From contig NC_092337.1 of NCBI RefSeq assembly GCF_046630445.1, positions 364,566,001-364,630,000 on the forward strand: a DNA stretch of 64,000 bases, written 5' to 3'. This stretch comes from Rutidosis leptorrhynchoides. Its lineage: Eukaryota > Streptophyta > Magnoliopsida > Asterales > Asteraceae. Of the stretch, positions 12,120 to 25,133 are shown piece after piece; the stretch's first letter is position 1; each line of letters begins with the position of its first letter. The notes beneath the pieces were generated by a model. That model worked only from the letters and a program-made list of their open reading frames with translations. It was not told the DNA's origin and made no database searches. Made by a program: the position numbers and the translations under genes.

Positions 12120-12153
12120 GCCTACCCGTTAAAGAAATTTCGTCCCGAAATTT
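12120..12153 (-). promoter_or_regulatory. LARD 3' polypurine context with 8-bp palindromic arms
   Basis: Minus strand: the tract AACGGGTAGGC next to the 3' LTR, preceded by an inverted repeat of AAATTTCG and CGAAATTT (12135-12153) around a 3-base loop. The same GGGACG...AACGGGTAGG context precedes the 3' LTR of the B chromovirus (52418-52455), so it is likely the plus-strand primer region. Confidence 0.65.
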
Positions 12154-14314
12154 GATCGAGGTCGTCATGGCTAACTATAAAAATTTTTTCATGCTGAATA
12201 TGAGTTGATGAATAGAGTTTTATCATCATTGCGTAATATAGATAAAACAATTTGATTACGCGAAGAGTATATGTGAAACTATCGTAAGAGAGTGAAATGA
12301 ATAAATGTATATTCGTTTTAACCGATGACGTAGTTACGATTGATTTTTGGAATTCATGGAATTTAAAGAAAATCTTCGTAATAAGATTTGGTTCTTCGGC
12401 GATTAAGGAAATCAGGATCTTCTTTGATTAAATGTAATAATCTGTTTCGATTGCTCTGTCGGATATTTCACTATAATTCTACCCCCTTCATTTCCTTACA
12501 ACTCACGCCTTCTATTCTTTCCCCCTTGATTCATACTTTAAAGCATTCGATAATATGCTCCATTCGGTACTGATTCTTGATATACTCCTAACTTTCATAT
12601 CTGTCATTCTTCTCTTTCATCTACCGCCGGAGGAAGTTATTTTCTTCTACCATTACCTTGGGATTATAGTGTTTTTCATTCTCCCGTGTCTTTATATTGC
12701 TATACGCATTGATATACACGGTTTGTAATTTCGAGGTTTTTATCGGGCTTTATATTCTCCATTATATTTTTGAGCTTCATGCTTTCGTTTTCTCTTCCCG
12801 TCCTCGAGTCAAGTGAATAACGGTCCAGAATTCGTAGATATGAAGTTTTAGATGAACATAGTTAATGTTCTAAGAAGAAAATCATAATGGCACGATCTTG
12901 ATTTGGCACATTACTAGAATATCCGGAAAGATAGAACTATTAAGAAGATATGTTCTTAGTATGTTTGGAGATTGGGTAGAATGTAAGAGTCGTGTAAATG
13001 GCACATGATGACGGTATGTTCTGTGAATCATCACGTTCCATTAGGAACTCAGCATGACTTACTGTAATATAATCACGTTGATCAAGTGTCATTATATTAT
13101 ACTAACTCATGCTTCAGTTCCCAACATTACTTCAAAAACATTCATATTTTAAATTCGAAGATTTACAGAATTTTAGAAACTAAAACAGATTCCTTTCATG
13201 ATATAACACAGACAGTGCAGAGACATAATTAATATCGGACGAGAATATTTATGAAGATATCTTCAGAAATATTGAGGATATTTATAATGAAAGATAAGAT
13301 GATATCTTAGGATTTTAGAATTAAATTGTGATGAAAAAATTTATTCACGATGATTTAGAGCGATTAAGGAGCAAGGTATTCGCTAAATATTTCATCAGAA
13401 CAGAATCATCAGGATTCTTTATGTACAAGTTTAGTCCTTGTAATTCGTTCAGAGTCTCCTTCATGGTTTCACATAATTCGCTTTTCGGTACTAAATTTTC
13501 TATTGAGCGTTTCCAACACTCCCTTCTTTATCTTCATACTTTTGATTGTTAATGTCATCAATAGTTTTCGCTGCTTTATCAGCTTTCTCAAAATTTGAAG
13601 AACTGATTCGTAGACTAGAATGATGTTCAGAATTTCAGAATAGGAGATCATAATTCTAAGAGATAAATGTTATATGTATACAAATAACTATTGATGTAGA
13701 AATGCTGCGAGATTCAAAATACTGATTGTTGATTCTCGTAACTGGTATGTCAATTCTCGTTACAAGATGCGGATGTGTATATGATAGGGTTTTAATGAAC
13801 AATTATATTGGTTCTTCGAAGAGTCTTAAGCCAATGAGTAATGAAGTTGTTGGTAAGTTTACTACTAACATGGTGGAATATAAACGATTCTTCGGTAATG
13901 ATGACGAAAGGTAAACTCGTATATCAAAGTTATAATAAGGCTAATATGAATAAAAATCGAAGTTGATTTGCTGAAGCTGTGATGAAATTGGCTACTTTGG
14001 AAAGGGGTTGCAGAGTTATTTTGGTAATAACAACGACAAAAGGAGCTAGCACAAATATGTGTTAAACGTTTACTCAGGTTTCGAGTTTTTTCAGGTGTAT
14101 CACTATATGTATCAATCTTTTCTTCCGTAGATGAAGTGCGGTTAATTCATCCTCTCGATTGAGGTGTTTTCAAGAATCATGAAAGGTTTGAACGCAGATT
14201 GTAATCGTCGAGATACAGATGAGGTTTAAGATGAAATCATGTGGCAAACTTGAAGAATTGTTTAGTTTCATATATTATAATCAATATTTTAATTCATTTT
14301 AATTGTCCAATGTT

Positions 14315-14521
14315 GGTAGTCCACATTTAGCAGTCCACACTTACTAATTCAATAATTCATATATAGTTTATAATATTTAAATTAATTAATACGTATCGTG
14401 ACCCGTGTACATGTCTCAGACTCGATCACAACTCAAAGTATATATATTATTATAGAATCAACCTCAACCCTGTATAGCGAACTCTAGCATTACAGCATAT
14501 AGAGTGTCTATGGTTATTCCA

Positions 14522-14590
<69 letters not shown>

Positions 14591-14640
14591 TCGATATGAT
14601 ATGTCAAAACCTTGTATATGTGTCCCGATATTTAAAGTGC
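14315..14640 (-). repeat. Segment resembling the middle of a B-type LTR
   Basis: Aligns by eye with 49490-49750 of the B-type LTR in the same strand sense: shared blocks include GATCACAACTCAAA, AATCAACCTCAACCCTGTAT and a TA array followed by GTCGACATGATA-like sequence. Suggests that part of the LARD interior descends from LTR sequence. Confidence 0.6.
14526..14586. repeat. (TA)n microsatellite
   Basis: About 30 TA units, in the position where the B-type LTR has a much shorter TA run (near 49700). Confidence 0.95.
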
Positions 14641-14980
14641 GTAAAATAAATAACAGAAATTAAATGACGATAAATAAAATTGCGATAAATTAAAATGTAA
14701 TCAGTTACCTAGGAGCAGTTAGCATGGATTCTTAACTAAATTTTTCTCATAGTTAATTTGTTTGTTTCTAACAAATTTTATTTTGTCCAATGTTTTCTTC
14801 ATTCTGCCACCTGTTGGATTCTGAGAAGTCAAAATCCATATATGAAATTGAATGAAAATGGTTATTTTGTGGTGAACAGATTCGTATATTTGGTGAATGT
14901 AAGTAGGATACTAAATGACTATTGAATCAGATTTGAAGAATGTACCGTGTAACTGATTATTGTGAAATCTAAATATTCCT

Positions 14981-15003
14981 CGGGTATTACCTACCCGTTA
15001 AAA
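14981..15003 (-). promoter_or_regulatory. Internal polypurine-like motif in LARD
   Basis: Minus strand TTTAACGGGTAGGTAATACC, nearly the same as the tract at the 3' LTR junction, but 2.9 kb upstream of it. CGGGTA and TACCCG arms form a 6-bp hairpin with a 5-base loop. A counterpart lies at 61520-61541 in the B chromovirus. Confidence 0.5.
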
Positions 15004-15173
15004 TATTTTCACCATTAACAATTTGTACAAAAGAATTTTTAATTACAATCTTTATGAAAATATACTTGCATATATATCTTCTTCAGATGTAATCATGGAT
15101 TTAATGAGTTAATATGATATTAACCTCATTTGCTTTTCAGTTTGAGCTAGAATAAGTAATCTCTAAAACTATT

Positions 15174-15303
15174 AGGAACCACATATTCTTCGCAGAATAT
15201 TAATGAAATTATGGATCAATACTTCATCGTTAACTATTAGGAATCACATATTCTTCGCAGAATATTGATGAAGTTATGGATCAATACTTCATCGTTAATT
15301 GTT
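15174..15303. repeat. 65-bp tandem duplication (2 copies)
   Basis: Units 15174-15238 and 15239-15303, differing at a handful of positions. It adjoins the 3' end of the decayed LARD ORF. Confidence 0.85.
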
Positions 15304-15321
15304 GCTGGTACTCCTTGGTAT

Positions 15322-15828
15322 CTATAGTGCGTATGATGTTGATGTTCGAGGTATAGATTGTGATGTCGAGACGTGTGATGCGGATGTTGCTGTTGGCGAT
15401 GGTGATCATACTGTTGATGTTGCTGAAGCAGGTAAGTTTTGCACCATATTCTCCACATTGATTACTCGAGCGCGAAGCTTGTTGACTTCTTCCATTATTC
15501 CGGGATGATTGTTTGTCGGAACGAGTGGAAGAATAAGGTTTAGAATTGTGGGTAGAATATAATTGTGTCGAGCTACTCTGGAAATGAGAGAGAAGATGGT
15601 ATTACGAACAGGTTTGCCAGTAAGTGATTCAGGTTCAACGCCAAGAGGGCAATATGGTGGATAGAAGGGATCACCTTCTTCTTGTCTCCAATGATTGAGT
15701 AGACTACGAACCCATCAGATGAATTGAGGATGGCTGATTTGTTGATTCATTCTGGTGACACTGCTTTCGGAGCTCAAGTGAAACTCCATATCGGAATCCG
15801 AGGGACTTGAACTAGTGGCGAGTTCCAT
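15322..15828 (-). pseudogene. Decayed short ORF of the LARD (unknown product)
   Basis: ATG at 15828, TAG at 15322-15324, 168 codons with two in-frame TGA stops, each one C-to-T change away from CGA (Arg). The start is Ser/Asp-rich (MELATSSSPSDSD), followed by a hydrophobic, Pro-containing segment (DPFYPPYCPLGVEPESLTGK) and a short helical segment (MEEVNKLRARV). It lies about 430 bp from the primer site, where gag or a 5' accessory ORF would be. I do not recognise it, and it lacks gag zinc-knuckle or protease motifs. Confidence 0.45.
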
Positions 15829-16139
15829 TTTGTATGATTTACTAAAGGATTTTTCGATATAAAATGATTTCTGACTATCTGATGGTATTCTAATTATATA
15901 GAATATCCATATATATAGAACAAAAGATCTCATAGATTACGGAGGAATTTACGGAATATGTCAGGCAAAGTTTACAGTAACAGATACGCGGAGATATGAA
16001 TTGGCAGATACGCTAAGATATGAATTTTGTATATACACTATACATGCAATCAATGCAGTAAGATTTGTCTAGACTAAGAATGATAAGTAGATAATTTTCG
16101 ACAAAAAAATGATAAGCAAAACTTTTGACATGCAGACCA

Positions 16140-16221
16140 GGTTCAAGTCCAGACTCATTAATGTAACCTAACAACTACTAGGTCGAAGTCCAGACTCACT
16201 AATGCATCCTAACAACTACCT
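16140..16221 (-). repeat. 41-bp tandem duplication in LARD leader
   Basis: Units 16140-16180 and 16181-16221. One unit matches the single copy in the B chromovirus leader near 63275-63315 (core GACTTCGACC and GCATTAGTGAGTCT on the minus strand). Confidence 0.75.
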
Positions 16222-16261
16222 GTTAGACACACTAATGCAGAGCTGGTTCGCTAAGACCACC

Positions 16262-16273
16262 GCTCTGATACCA
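16262..16273 (-). promoter_or_regulatory. LARD primer binding site (initiator Met tRNA)
   Basis: Minus strand TGGTATCAGAGC, two bases from the right LTR. Sets the orientation of the element. Confidence 0.9.
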
Positions 16274-17385
16274 CATTTAGCGACCCGTCCTAATCCATAC
16301 GGACGAATACGATAACATATGATTACATCGCGAGGTATTGACCTCTATATGATACATTTTTACAAACGTTGCATTCTTTTTTATAAGACAATCTTTCATT
16401 TCATTGAAAGTTGACAGGTATGCATACCATTTCATAATATCCAAACTATAAATGATCTAATATGTCATTTACTTAATAATAATCTCTAATGAACTTCAAG
16501 GACTCGAATGCAACGTCTTTTGAAATAGGTCATGAATGACTCTAAGTAATATCCTTAAAATGAGCTAATGCACAGCGGAAGATTTCTTTCAAACCTGAGA
16601 ATAAACATGCTTTAAAGTGTCAACCAAAAGGTTGGTGAGTTCATTAGTTTATCATAATCGATCATTTCCATAATTTTAATAGACCACAAGATTTTCATAT
16701 TTTTTCCAGTTCTCATATACAGCATGCATGCTTTAAGGTTCAATTATATGGTGAACATCTGCTAACCGACATTAACATAACGCATCTAGAATATCCCCTA
16801 TCATTCCGGGAAACCATCGGACATGATATAAAACAAAATCGAAGTACTAAAGCACCCGCTCCAACGGATGGGGTTTGTCGGGCCCATAGATCTATCTTTA
16901 GGATTTGCGTCAATTAGGCGTTCACTAATTCTCAAAATTAGCGATGTTCCCTAATTCTTACGCTACCAAGTTAAAAGGGGCATATTGGGCTTCGATCATT
17001 CACCCATATAATGTAGTTTAATTACTTGTGTCTATTTCGTAAAATATTCATAAAAGTTGCGCATGTATTTTCAGCCCAAAAATGTAAAGGGTAAAAAGGC
17101 AAATGAAACTCACCATACTGTATTTCGTAGTAAAAATACATATAACATCATTGAACAAGTGTAAGGTTGGCCTCAGATTCACGAACCTATATCATTTATA
17201 TATATATTAACACATATAATTAACATGTAATAATAATCAAACCCGTTTGTATATATTAATTATATATTACATATTTAAAATAGAAATGTAATATTTATAT
17301 AGTTATTATATATGTATTTGATATATTTTTATATAAATAACTTTTCGGTTTGTTAAAATAATGACTTTACTAATACTAAAATAGT

Positions 17386-17387
<2 letters not shown>

Positions 17388-17474
<87 letters not shown>
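17388..17474. repeat. (AAT)n microsatellite in LARD right LTR
   Basis: About 29 units, versus 9 at the matching place in the left LTR (8698-8724). Confidence 0.95.
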
Positions 17475-17475
<1 letters not shown>

Positions 17476-17685
17476 TAGTTTTGAGAATGAAAATACTAAT
17501 TTTGATAATAATACTAATCATTTTATTTGTAGTAATAATAATAATGATAATAATATATTAACAATAATGATACTTCAAATAATGATACTTTTAAATTGGT
17601 AATTTTAATTATAATGATAACTTTAATAAAAATGATAATCCTTAATATTAATGATAATGATAATAATAATAATAATACTTAATAC

Positions 17686-17893
<208 letters not shown>

Positions 17894-20718
17894 CAATTAT
17901 AGAATACAACCTTTGAAGAAACAAGCATTTAAAAAGAAACTCCACTGCCCGAACTCGAACACAAGAACTCTCGCTTAACCACCCACACGCTAAACCAATG
18001 AACTACCATTATACTTTTTGAATTAAAGCCCACGTTTAATTATTTTATCATGCGGATACTTGAAGCCCAATTCAAAAAGCCTATTATATCCTCCAAGCCC
18101 AATACTATCCTAGGTATCTTTAATCCCACGGCCCAAATTGTATTAAGTTCAAAAGAAGCCCAAATCATCAAACTATTTAATTGATCGATCCTATAAGCCC
18201 AACACTGTATAAACCAGTCGATTAAATGGGTGTATGAAGGTTTCGATTAAACACATTTCATACGGATTCATCATCATCGTCTTCATCGTGATTATCATCA
18301 CCATCATCATTTAACATCATCGTTCATCCTTATTAGTCATCATCATTCATCAAATCATAACAGGCACAACTCAGAATCCATAATCAAGATATGGCGATCG
18401 ATATTCAATTTAAGGATCTAAGTAAGTAATTCGATTCACTTTTAGTTTATTCGAATACTAGGAATCTTAATTGTCTGATTAAATTGTTTATGCTGAATTT
18501 TATGTAGATAGTTACGATTTTGTTGATTTGGTTGAAGTATAAAATCGATTGTATTTTAGGGATTAGGTTGATTGTGTGATTTTCGAATGGTAACAGGAAA
18601 ATAGCAGGTCTTCTATTTTGGCAGATTAGAAACAATAGCAGCAATTTTAATGGTTTGGTTTTGGTGTTTATTTGACTAGTCTCTAATAGAAACAATTGAA
18701 TTGGGTTTCGATTGGTTGATGATTGATGATGAAATTGTGGTGGTTAAAATGGTTTTCACTAATGGCCGAACAGAAAAATAACAAATAAGAGTACCAGTTG
18801 CACAGGTGCCTAGTGGTTATGTTCGATGACGAATTGCAGCAGTCTTCTGGGTTCGATGGTCTCTTCGATGGTGGTGATGACTGATCAGAATAGGAGCAGG
18901 ATTGAGACGGGTACAGGGAACAGCAATACACAATTAAAGTTGTTTTCGGTTTTTGGGTTTGATCGAAACAGAAATCAGATGATGTTTGGTAGGGTAGTTT
19001 TGATGAGTTGTTGTGGTGGTCATTGTTATGGTTGTCAAACGGGAAAAAGGAGGTCGATTGTTAGATGATCTTGGGTTGATAAAGATGATGGTTTACAGTG
19101 GTGGTTCTTGGGTTTGTTTGGCCGTTGGAAACAGAAACACAGAATGGCAGTGAGTAGTTGTTTACCATGGTTTTGAATTGTGAAGTTGAGGTAGAACAGA
19201 AGCATGGCAACTATAGTTGCAGCAGGAGTACATAGAAGTGTTGCAGCTGCAACCATTGAAGAAAAACAGAAAATAATCAAGTGGGTCTCGTTCAAGTAGA
19301 AGAGAAAGGGAGAGGATTGAGAGAGTGGCGATCGAGTTTTGGTGATGATGGTTTCGTTAGCTACAATTGAAATAATAGTGATTTTGGTTTCGGTTTACAA
19401 TCGATCAACAAGGTGGGAAGGCTTAGCTCGTTGGGTCATGGTTTGAGAAAAGTGGGTTTTGGTTTGTTGTATATTGAATGGAAACAGAAATCAGTTTGTA
19501 GATGGTGATGTGGGTGGTTGTGGTTCATATCTATAAGTATGTATATTGTGTATATAACATTGATTCACGGAAGGAATCAATCATCAAACAAACATAGTGA
19601 CACCAATCATGAACATTATATATCTTTAATTAGTTATAAAATTAAGACAAGAGAAAAAGAAACGTGTGAATTGTTAGCCGTCATCTACTATTTAATTTAT
19701 GGACTGAAATTCGTACCCCGTTGTTACTCAGTGGCGGATATAAAGTTTTCAGATAAATTCCAAATTTTTATGATAATTATATTTATTTATTTTGGTCATT
19801 ATGGTATAAAATTCGATCATTAACTATTAAATAAAAATTACATTAATTATTCACTCCCAACCCTAAGTAAAATATGAAAAGTTTTAGAATTCAACAAATA
19901 GTTCCTAAATACATTTTTAATAAACCTAAAATTTATATTACCCATTTTCGGATCACCGTTATTTTAAAATAATATAAGTTCGAATTAAACTTCTCCAAAT
20001 AATATATCTTAATATCAATCGAATCAAATAAACAAGTGTTACTAACGTTTACTTAACTAATTTGAAATCGTATATATTTAATATACAAAAAACATGTTTT
20101 AAATACACGTTACAATTATTTATATATCTAACAGCCAGTATTCCAACTTACGATATTTAAATAAAGATATTTTAATAAACGAGCTCTATTATATTGAAAA
20201 ACGTTTTCGCACGTTTGAAAATAGATTAATCAAGTATTATGAAATTCAATTCTCCACTAACTTTTGTCTAACTTTCGATAAGTGACATTTTGTTCTTATT
20301 TGTAAATCACTTTACCAATTATTCCGAATACCGTTAAAAAGAAATGATTTCTTAAATCAACGTAGGCCTCATAACAGAGACTCGTAATCATAATTCAATG
20401 TATCTAATAATTCACTCATATGATATTATCTTTTAATTCCATCAATAACTATATTGAACAAATATCGAAACAAACACATTTATGTAATGTATTATACATC
20501 TAATACCTTAACATTTTCAATTAATAAGTATATATTATATATACATATCTATATACACATAAATGTTCGTGAATCGTCAGGCATGGTCAAAAGGTAATTG
20601 ATTACATGAATATAGATTTCAAAACTTTCGAGACTCAACATTACAGATTTTGTTTATCGTGTCGGAAACATATAAAGATTAAAGTTTAAATTTGATTGAA
20701 AATTTCCGGGTCATCACA

Positions 20719-22314
20719 TTGCTACTGAATGCATGTCCAGGAAACCTTCAACATCACATGCTAACTCCTTCTCAAAAGCTGATAAGTACAAGAATAAGTA
20801 CAAAGCTATGAAGGTTCGGATGAAGGAAAGTGCAAAGGCTGATAAGAAGGGAAAGAAGCCAGAAAAGCTTCTAGTTGCTGAGCATCATGATTGGGATGAA
20901 ACCAGCTCTTCTTCAGCTTCTGACAGTGATACTGATGATGATGCTGGTTATGCTACTGGTAAAAAGCTATGTTTAATGGCTAAGGAGGTCGAGGAGTCTG
21001 ATGAGGATGATAATGGTAGTACGTTTATGGCTGATATGAGGGAAGCTGATCTGAAAAAGGATTCACCTCAATGGAAATCTGAAATGCTGTATAAGGTTGA
21101 TAATTTTCGAAGTTATACTGATAATGAAAAGGCTAAAAAATGTTTGACTACTTAAGAGTTGATTTGTGTAGAGGCAGTAAACGTGAAGAAATTTTAAAAT
21201 TTGATAACAAATCTTTAAATGAAAAACTTAAAGGCAAAAACGATGAAATTAAAATCTTGAAAGATGAAATTTCAAAACTTGAAAAACAAAATTTTGCTTT
21301 AAAGTCACTTCACGCTGAAGCAGCAGATGTCAAGACACTGCTAAACGATCTCAAAAAGGTGTTGCTTCATGGTGTACATATGCTCAACGTACAGCTAAAT
21401 GTGTAAATGAGCAGGTGCTTGCCCAAGTTGAGGCTTTCTTTGCTGGTGACTATGCTGCTGCTGCTCTTGTAGAAGTTGCTTTTATGGACCCCATTCTTGA
21501 AACTGATCCTGAAGCTATCTTGTCAAATACTTTTACTAAGATAGTCAAGGGTAAAAAGGTCTTAACAAATAAGTTTGTCAGACCTACAGAGACCCCACCA
21601 CCGTCCATGAAAGAAATTTTGGAGAGTGAAGTTAAAGCTAAGGAAATCAGTGCTTCAATTGATGAAACTACTAATCCCTCAAGAATCTACTATATGACTC
21701 CCAAAGAAAGACAAATCAAGAAGGAGATAACTGAGAATAACAAGAGAAATCTAAAATCAGTTAAGCCTTCTAGCTGCCTCAATGCTGACCCTACTGCTGT
21801 TATTCCTACTGGTCAACCAGTAACTGAAGACGAACCAGCAAATCCTGATTCTGGTAAGTCTAAAGTGATTTCAGCTAGTAAACCAGCAATAGTAGACAAA
21901 CCAGTAACTTCCTACACTGGTAAGTCAAAACCCAAAGGCAAAGCAGCAAACCACACAAATGGTACTGGTTCCAAGCCAAAAGTTGCCCATAAGGGAAAAG
22001 CTAAAGCAGTAGAGTCAAACACTGAAACATCTATTGCTGAGATACTGACTGTGAAGCTTGACCAGCTGCTACTGGCTGTTACTCAAAGCCAGCAGTAGAA
22101 CCAGTCACCCAGTACATCTACTTCCAACTAGCTACCGAGACCAAAAGTGAGAAAATGCTACAAATGTGGCAGCAAAACCCACTTGTCCCATCAGTGTACC
22201 AATGTTGTGAACCCCAATGCTGCTACCCCTCAAAGCAACCAAGCAGCAAGGAAGAAAGCATCAAAGATGACTCTTCCAGAACCCATCCTTGAATGGGTTT
22301 CCAAAAAGAACTAA
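20719..22314 (+). pseudogene. Copia gag, C-terminal part after the LARD
   Basis: Begins with the last part of the first zinc knuckle (ACTGAATGC, Cys at about 20730), then a Lys-rich and Ser/Asp-rich region, a coiled-coil segment (about 21200-21330, rich in Lys/Glu/Leu), and a second CCHC knuckle, CYKCGSKTHLSHQC, at about 22160-22200. Stops in the frames near 21153 and 21404 and frame changes break it. The second knuckle is intact (CX2CX4HX4C). The frame ends with TAA at 22312-22314. Confidence 0.75.
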
Positions 22315-22349
22315 TCTCTTACCTACTGTGCAGGGCATTCAAAACAAGC

Positions 22350-22790
22350 AAAATCTGGTATCTCGATAGTGGTTGTTCGAGACATATAACCGAAGTAAGT
22401 CCCTACTAATGGACTATCAAGAAAAAAATGGTCCAGTTGTTTCGTATGGATATAATGCTTTGGGTTACACAAAGGTTTTTGGTACTTTAACAAATGGGAA
22501 TGTCACTTTCTCAAATGTGGCATATGTCGTTGGGCTTACACACAACTTACTCAGCATAAGCCAACTGACAAGCAAGAATAAGATAGTCCAATTCAGAAGG
22601 AAAACTGGCACTATTTTTGATAAGACAGGGAAGCCTCTGCTGACAGCAAAAAGACATGAGAACATGTATCAAATTGACATGAACACAGCTGTCACAACAA
22701 CTGATATTTGTTTCTATTCAAAGGCAGCAGACAACCTCAAGTGGTTATGGCATAAGAGACTCTCACATCTCAACTTCAAAGATATTTAAA
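22350..22790 (+). pseudogene. Copia protease and start of integrase
   Basis: WYLDSGCSRHIT at about 22356-22391 is the aspartic protease active site (DSG). The frame shifts just after it, then continues through VAYVVGLTHNLLSISQL to the integrase zinc motif WHKRLSHLNF at 22749-22780 and a stop (22787-22789). Protease cuts the Gag-Pol polyprotein. Confidence 0.8.
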
Positions 22791-24121
22791 AATTATCTAG
22801 TAAAAGTTTAGTGTTTGGGCTACCCACTATGTCTTATGTGAAGGACCGATTGTGTCCTGGCTGTGAAAAAGGAAAATATCACCATGCCTCATTCAAATCG
22901 AAGCAGATCTCATATGTTGAAAAACTATTTCATTTACTTCATATGGATCTTTTTGGTCCTGTTAATGTAGCCAGCTGTAGTGGGAAGAAGTATACACTGC
23001 TTATTGTTGATGAATATTCCAGATACACTTGGGTGTTCTTTTTAAAGCAAAAGAGTGAAGCTGCTGATGAAATTATTAATTTTATCAAAAGAATGGAAAT
23101 TTTGAATGTGCAACTGGTGAAATAGATAAGAAGTGATCATGGTACAGAATTCAGAAATGCTACATTGAAAGAATTTTGTGCTGACAAAGGTATTTCACGG
23201 AAATTTTCTGCTGTGAGAACACCTCAACAGAATGGTGTTGCAAAAAGAAGAAGCATAACTCTCATTGAAGCAGCAAGATCTATGTTGGCTGAGTCTGGGC
23301 TGAAAAATTCATATTGGGCAGAAGCTGTGAATACTGCCTGTTTTACCCAGAATATATCTTTAATTGTGAAAAGACATCAGAAAACTGCTTATGAAGTTCT
23401 TAAAGGCAAAAGACCCTCAATTTCATTTCTTCATGTATTTGGCACTCCCTATTACATTCTAAACAATAGGGATCAGCTGGGAAAGTTTGATGTTAAGGCT
23501 GATGAAGGTATATTTTTTGGATATTCCAACATGTCAAAGGCATATAGGGTCTACAATAAAAGAAGGGGTTGTTTTGAAGAATCCATTAATGTTACATTTG
23601 ATAAAACTTCCCCTACTTCATCTCCTGGTCATGAAGATGAAGAGTTACTGTTTGAAGGGCCTACTCAGCAAGCTCTAGATGATGAAGAAGAACCAGCAGC
23701 ACATCCCTCACCAATCCATGTTGCTGGGTTCTCCGATGATGAGATGGAACAATCTTCTCCATCTGTGTCTAAACCATTTGGACCTACTGGCTCTACTGAA
23801 GTTTTACAACTTGAGCATAGGTCTGCTGGTTCTGAAAGATCACAAGTTGGTACTGGTTCCACTAATATTGAACAGTTGTCTCCTATTGCTGCTCATACTG
23901 CTGAACCAACTAATGATCAAGATGTTGTGTGTATCACAACAAGATCACATGTTCATAACACTAGATGGACAAAGGAGCATCCAATTGAGCAAGTCATTGG
24001 TAATCTGGCTAGTGGTGTTAAAACTAGAAGGCATGCAACCAGCAATTTTTGTAGGCATGTAAATTTTGTGTCTACCATTGAACCCACATGTCCTGAAGAA
24101 GCACTTAAGGATCCTAGCTAG
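22790..24121 (+). pseudogene. Copia integrase, catalytic Glu changed to Lys
   Basis: CPGCEKGKYHHASF completes the HHCC zinc finger. LHMDLFGPVN holds the first Asp, SDHGTEFRN the second. The third residue should be Glu in GVAERR but reads GVAKRR (GAA to AAA near 23243). A TAG at about 23123 splits the core. Downstream, GYSNMSKAYRVYN and a long Ser/Glu/Asp-rich linker lead towards RT. The lost Glu alone would block strand transfer. Confidence 0.85.
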
Positions 24122-25133
24122 GTAGGAGCAATGCAAGATGAACTTACTCAGTTTGATAGGAATAAAGTATGGAAATTGGTACCTGAACCAGAGGATAAGA
24201 CAAAGAAAATCATTGGTACCAAATAGGTGTTTAAGAATAAGATGGATGAAGATGGAATTGTGATCAGAAACAAGGCTAGATTGGTTGCTCAAGGTTTTAG
24301 ACAAGAAGAAGGATTGGATTATGGGGAAACATGTGCACCAGTGGCTAGGATGGAAGCTATCAGGTTATTCTTGGCATATGCTGCTAAGATGAACTTTAGG
24401 GTATTCCAGATGGATGTTAAATCTACATTTCTAAATGGGAAGCTGCAAGAAGAAGTTTTTGTCACGCAGCCACTTGGTTTTGTAAGCAGAAAATATCCAG
24501 ACCATGTCTACAAGTTAGACAAAGCTCTTTATGGCCTCAAACAGGCTCCAAGAGCATGGTATGAGACACTTCATGTGTATCTCACTGGTTTAGGTTTTAA
24601 AGTTGAAACAATTGATACAACTCTGTTCTCAAAAGAGATAGATGGTGATCTCTTGTTGGTACAGATATATGTGGATGATATTATTTATGGTTCTAAAAAT
24701 GAAACACATTGTCAATAATTTTCAAAACTTATATCAAAGACATATGAAATGAGTTTACAAAGGGTTCTGCAATACTTTCTTAGATTGCAGATCAAACAAC
24801 TTGATGATGGGATTTTTATAAGTCAAGATAAATATATCAAAGATATGTTAAAGAAATTTGGTCTGACCTGTTTAAAAGATATATGGACCCCAATTGCAGC
24901 ATCCATTAAAATAGATGTTGATCCCAATGGTGAACCAGTCAATATCACTGAATATAGAGGTATGATTGGATCACTACCTTATCTCACAGCCAGCAAACCA
25001 GATATTATGTTTGCCACATGTCTCTGTGCCAGATATCAAGCTGATCCTAAAGAGTCACACTTGCTAGCAGTAAAAAGAATTTTTAGGTACCTAAAAGGTA
25101 CTGCTAAACGTGGTCTTTGGTAACCCAAAGACC
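24122..25133 (+). pseudogene. Copia reverse transcriptase
   Basis: KARLVAQGF, FQMDVKSTFLNG and YKLDKALYGLKQAPRAWYE are Copia RT hallmarks, and the catalytic YVDDIIYGS is intact at about 24669. Stops at 24223-24225 (TAG where the family has Trp), 24716-24718 (TAA, likely from CAA) and 25122-25124 break the frame. RT copies the genomic RNA into cDNA. Confidence 0.9.

Larger units (their letters stand above)
12120..16275 (-). other. LARD internal region, mostly non-coding
   Basis: No gag, protease, RT or integrase motif on either strand. In minus order it holds the primer site, a tandemly duplicated leader, one decayed short ORF (15828-15322), a 65-bp tandem duplication, an internal polypurine-like motif, a stretch resembling a B-type LTR (14315-14640) with a (TA)n array, then about 2.2 kb of unassigned sequence, and the polypurine context. 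Between 12154 and 14314 I see only short ORFs of 60-75 codons that I do not believe. Confidence 0.75.

Noticed and set aside
23665..24304. Overlapping ORFs on both strands of the Copia integrase-RT linker
   Set aside because: Shadows of the pol frame; no independent features.
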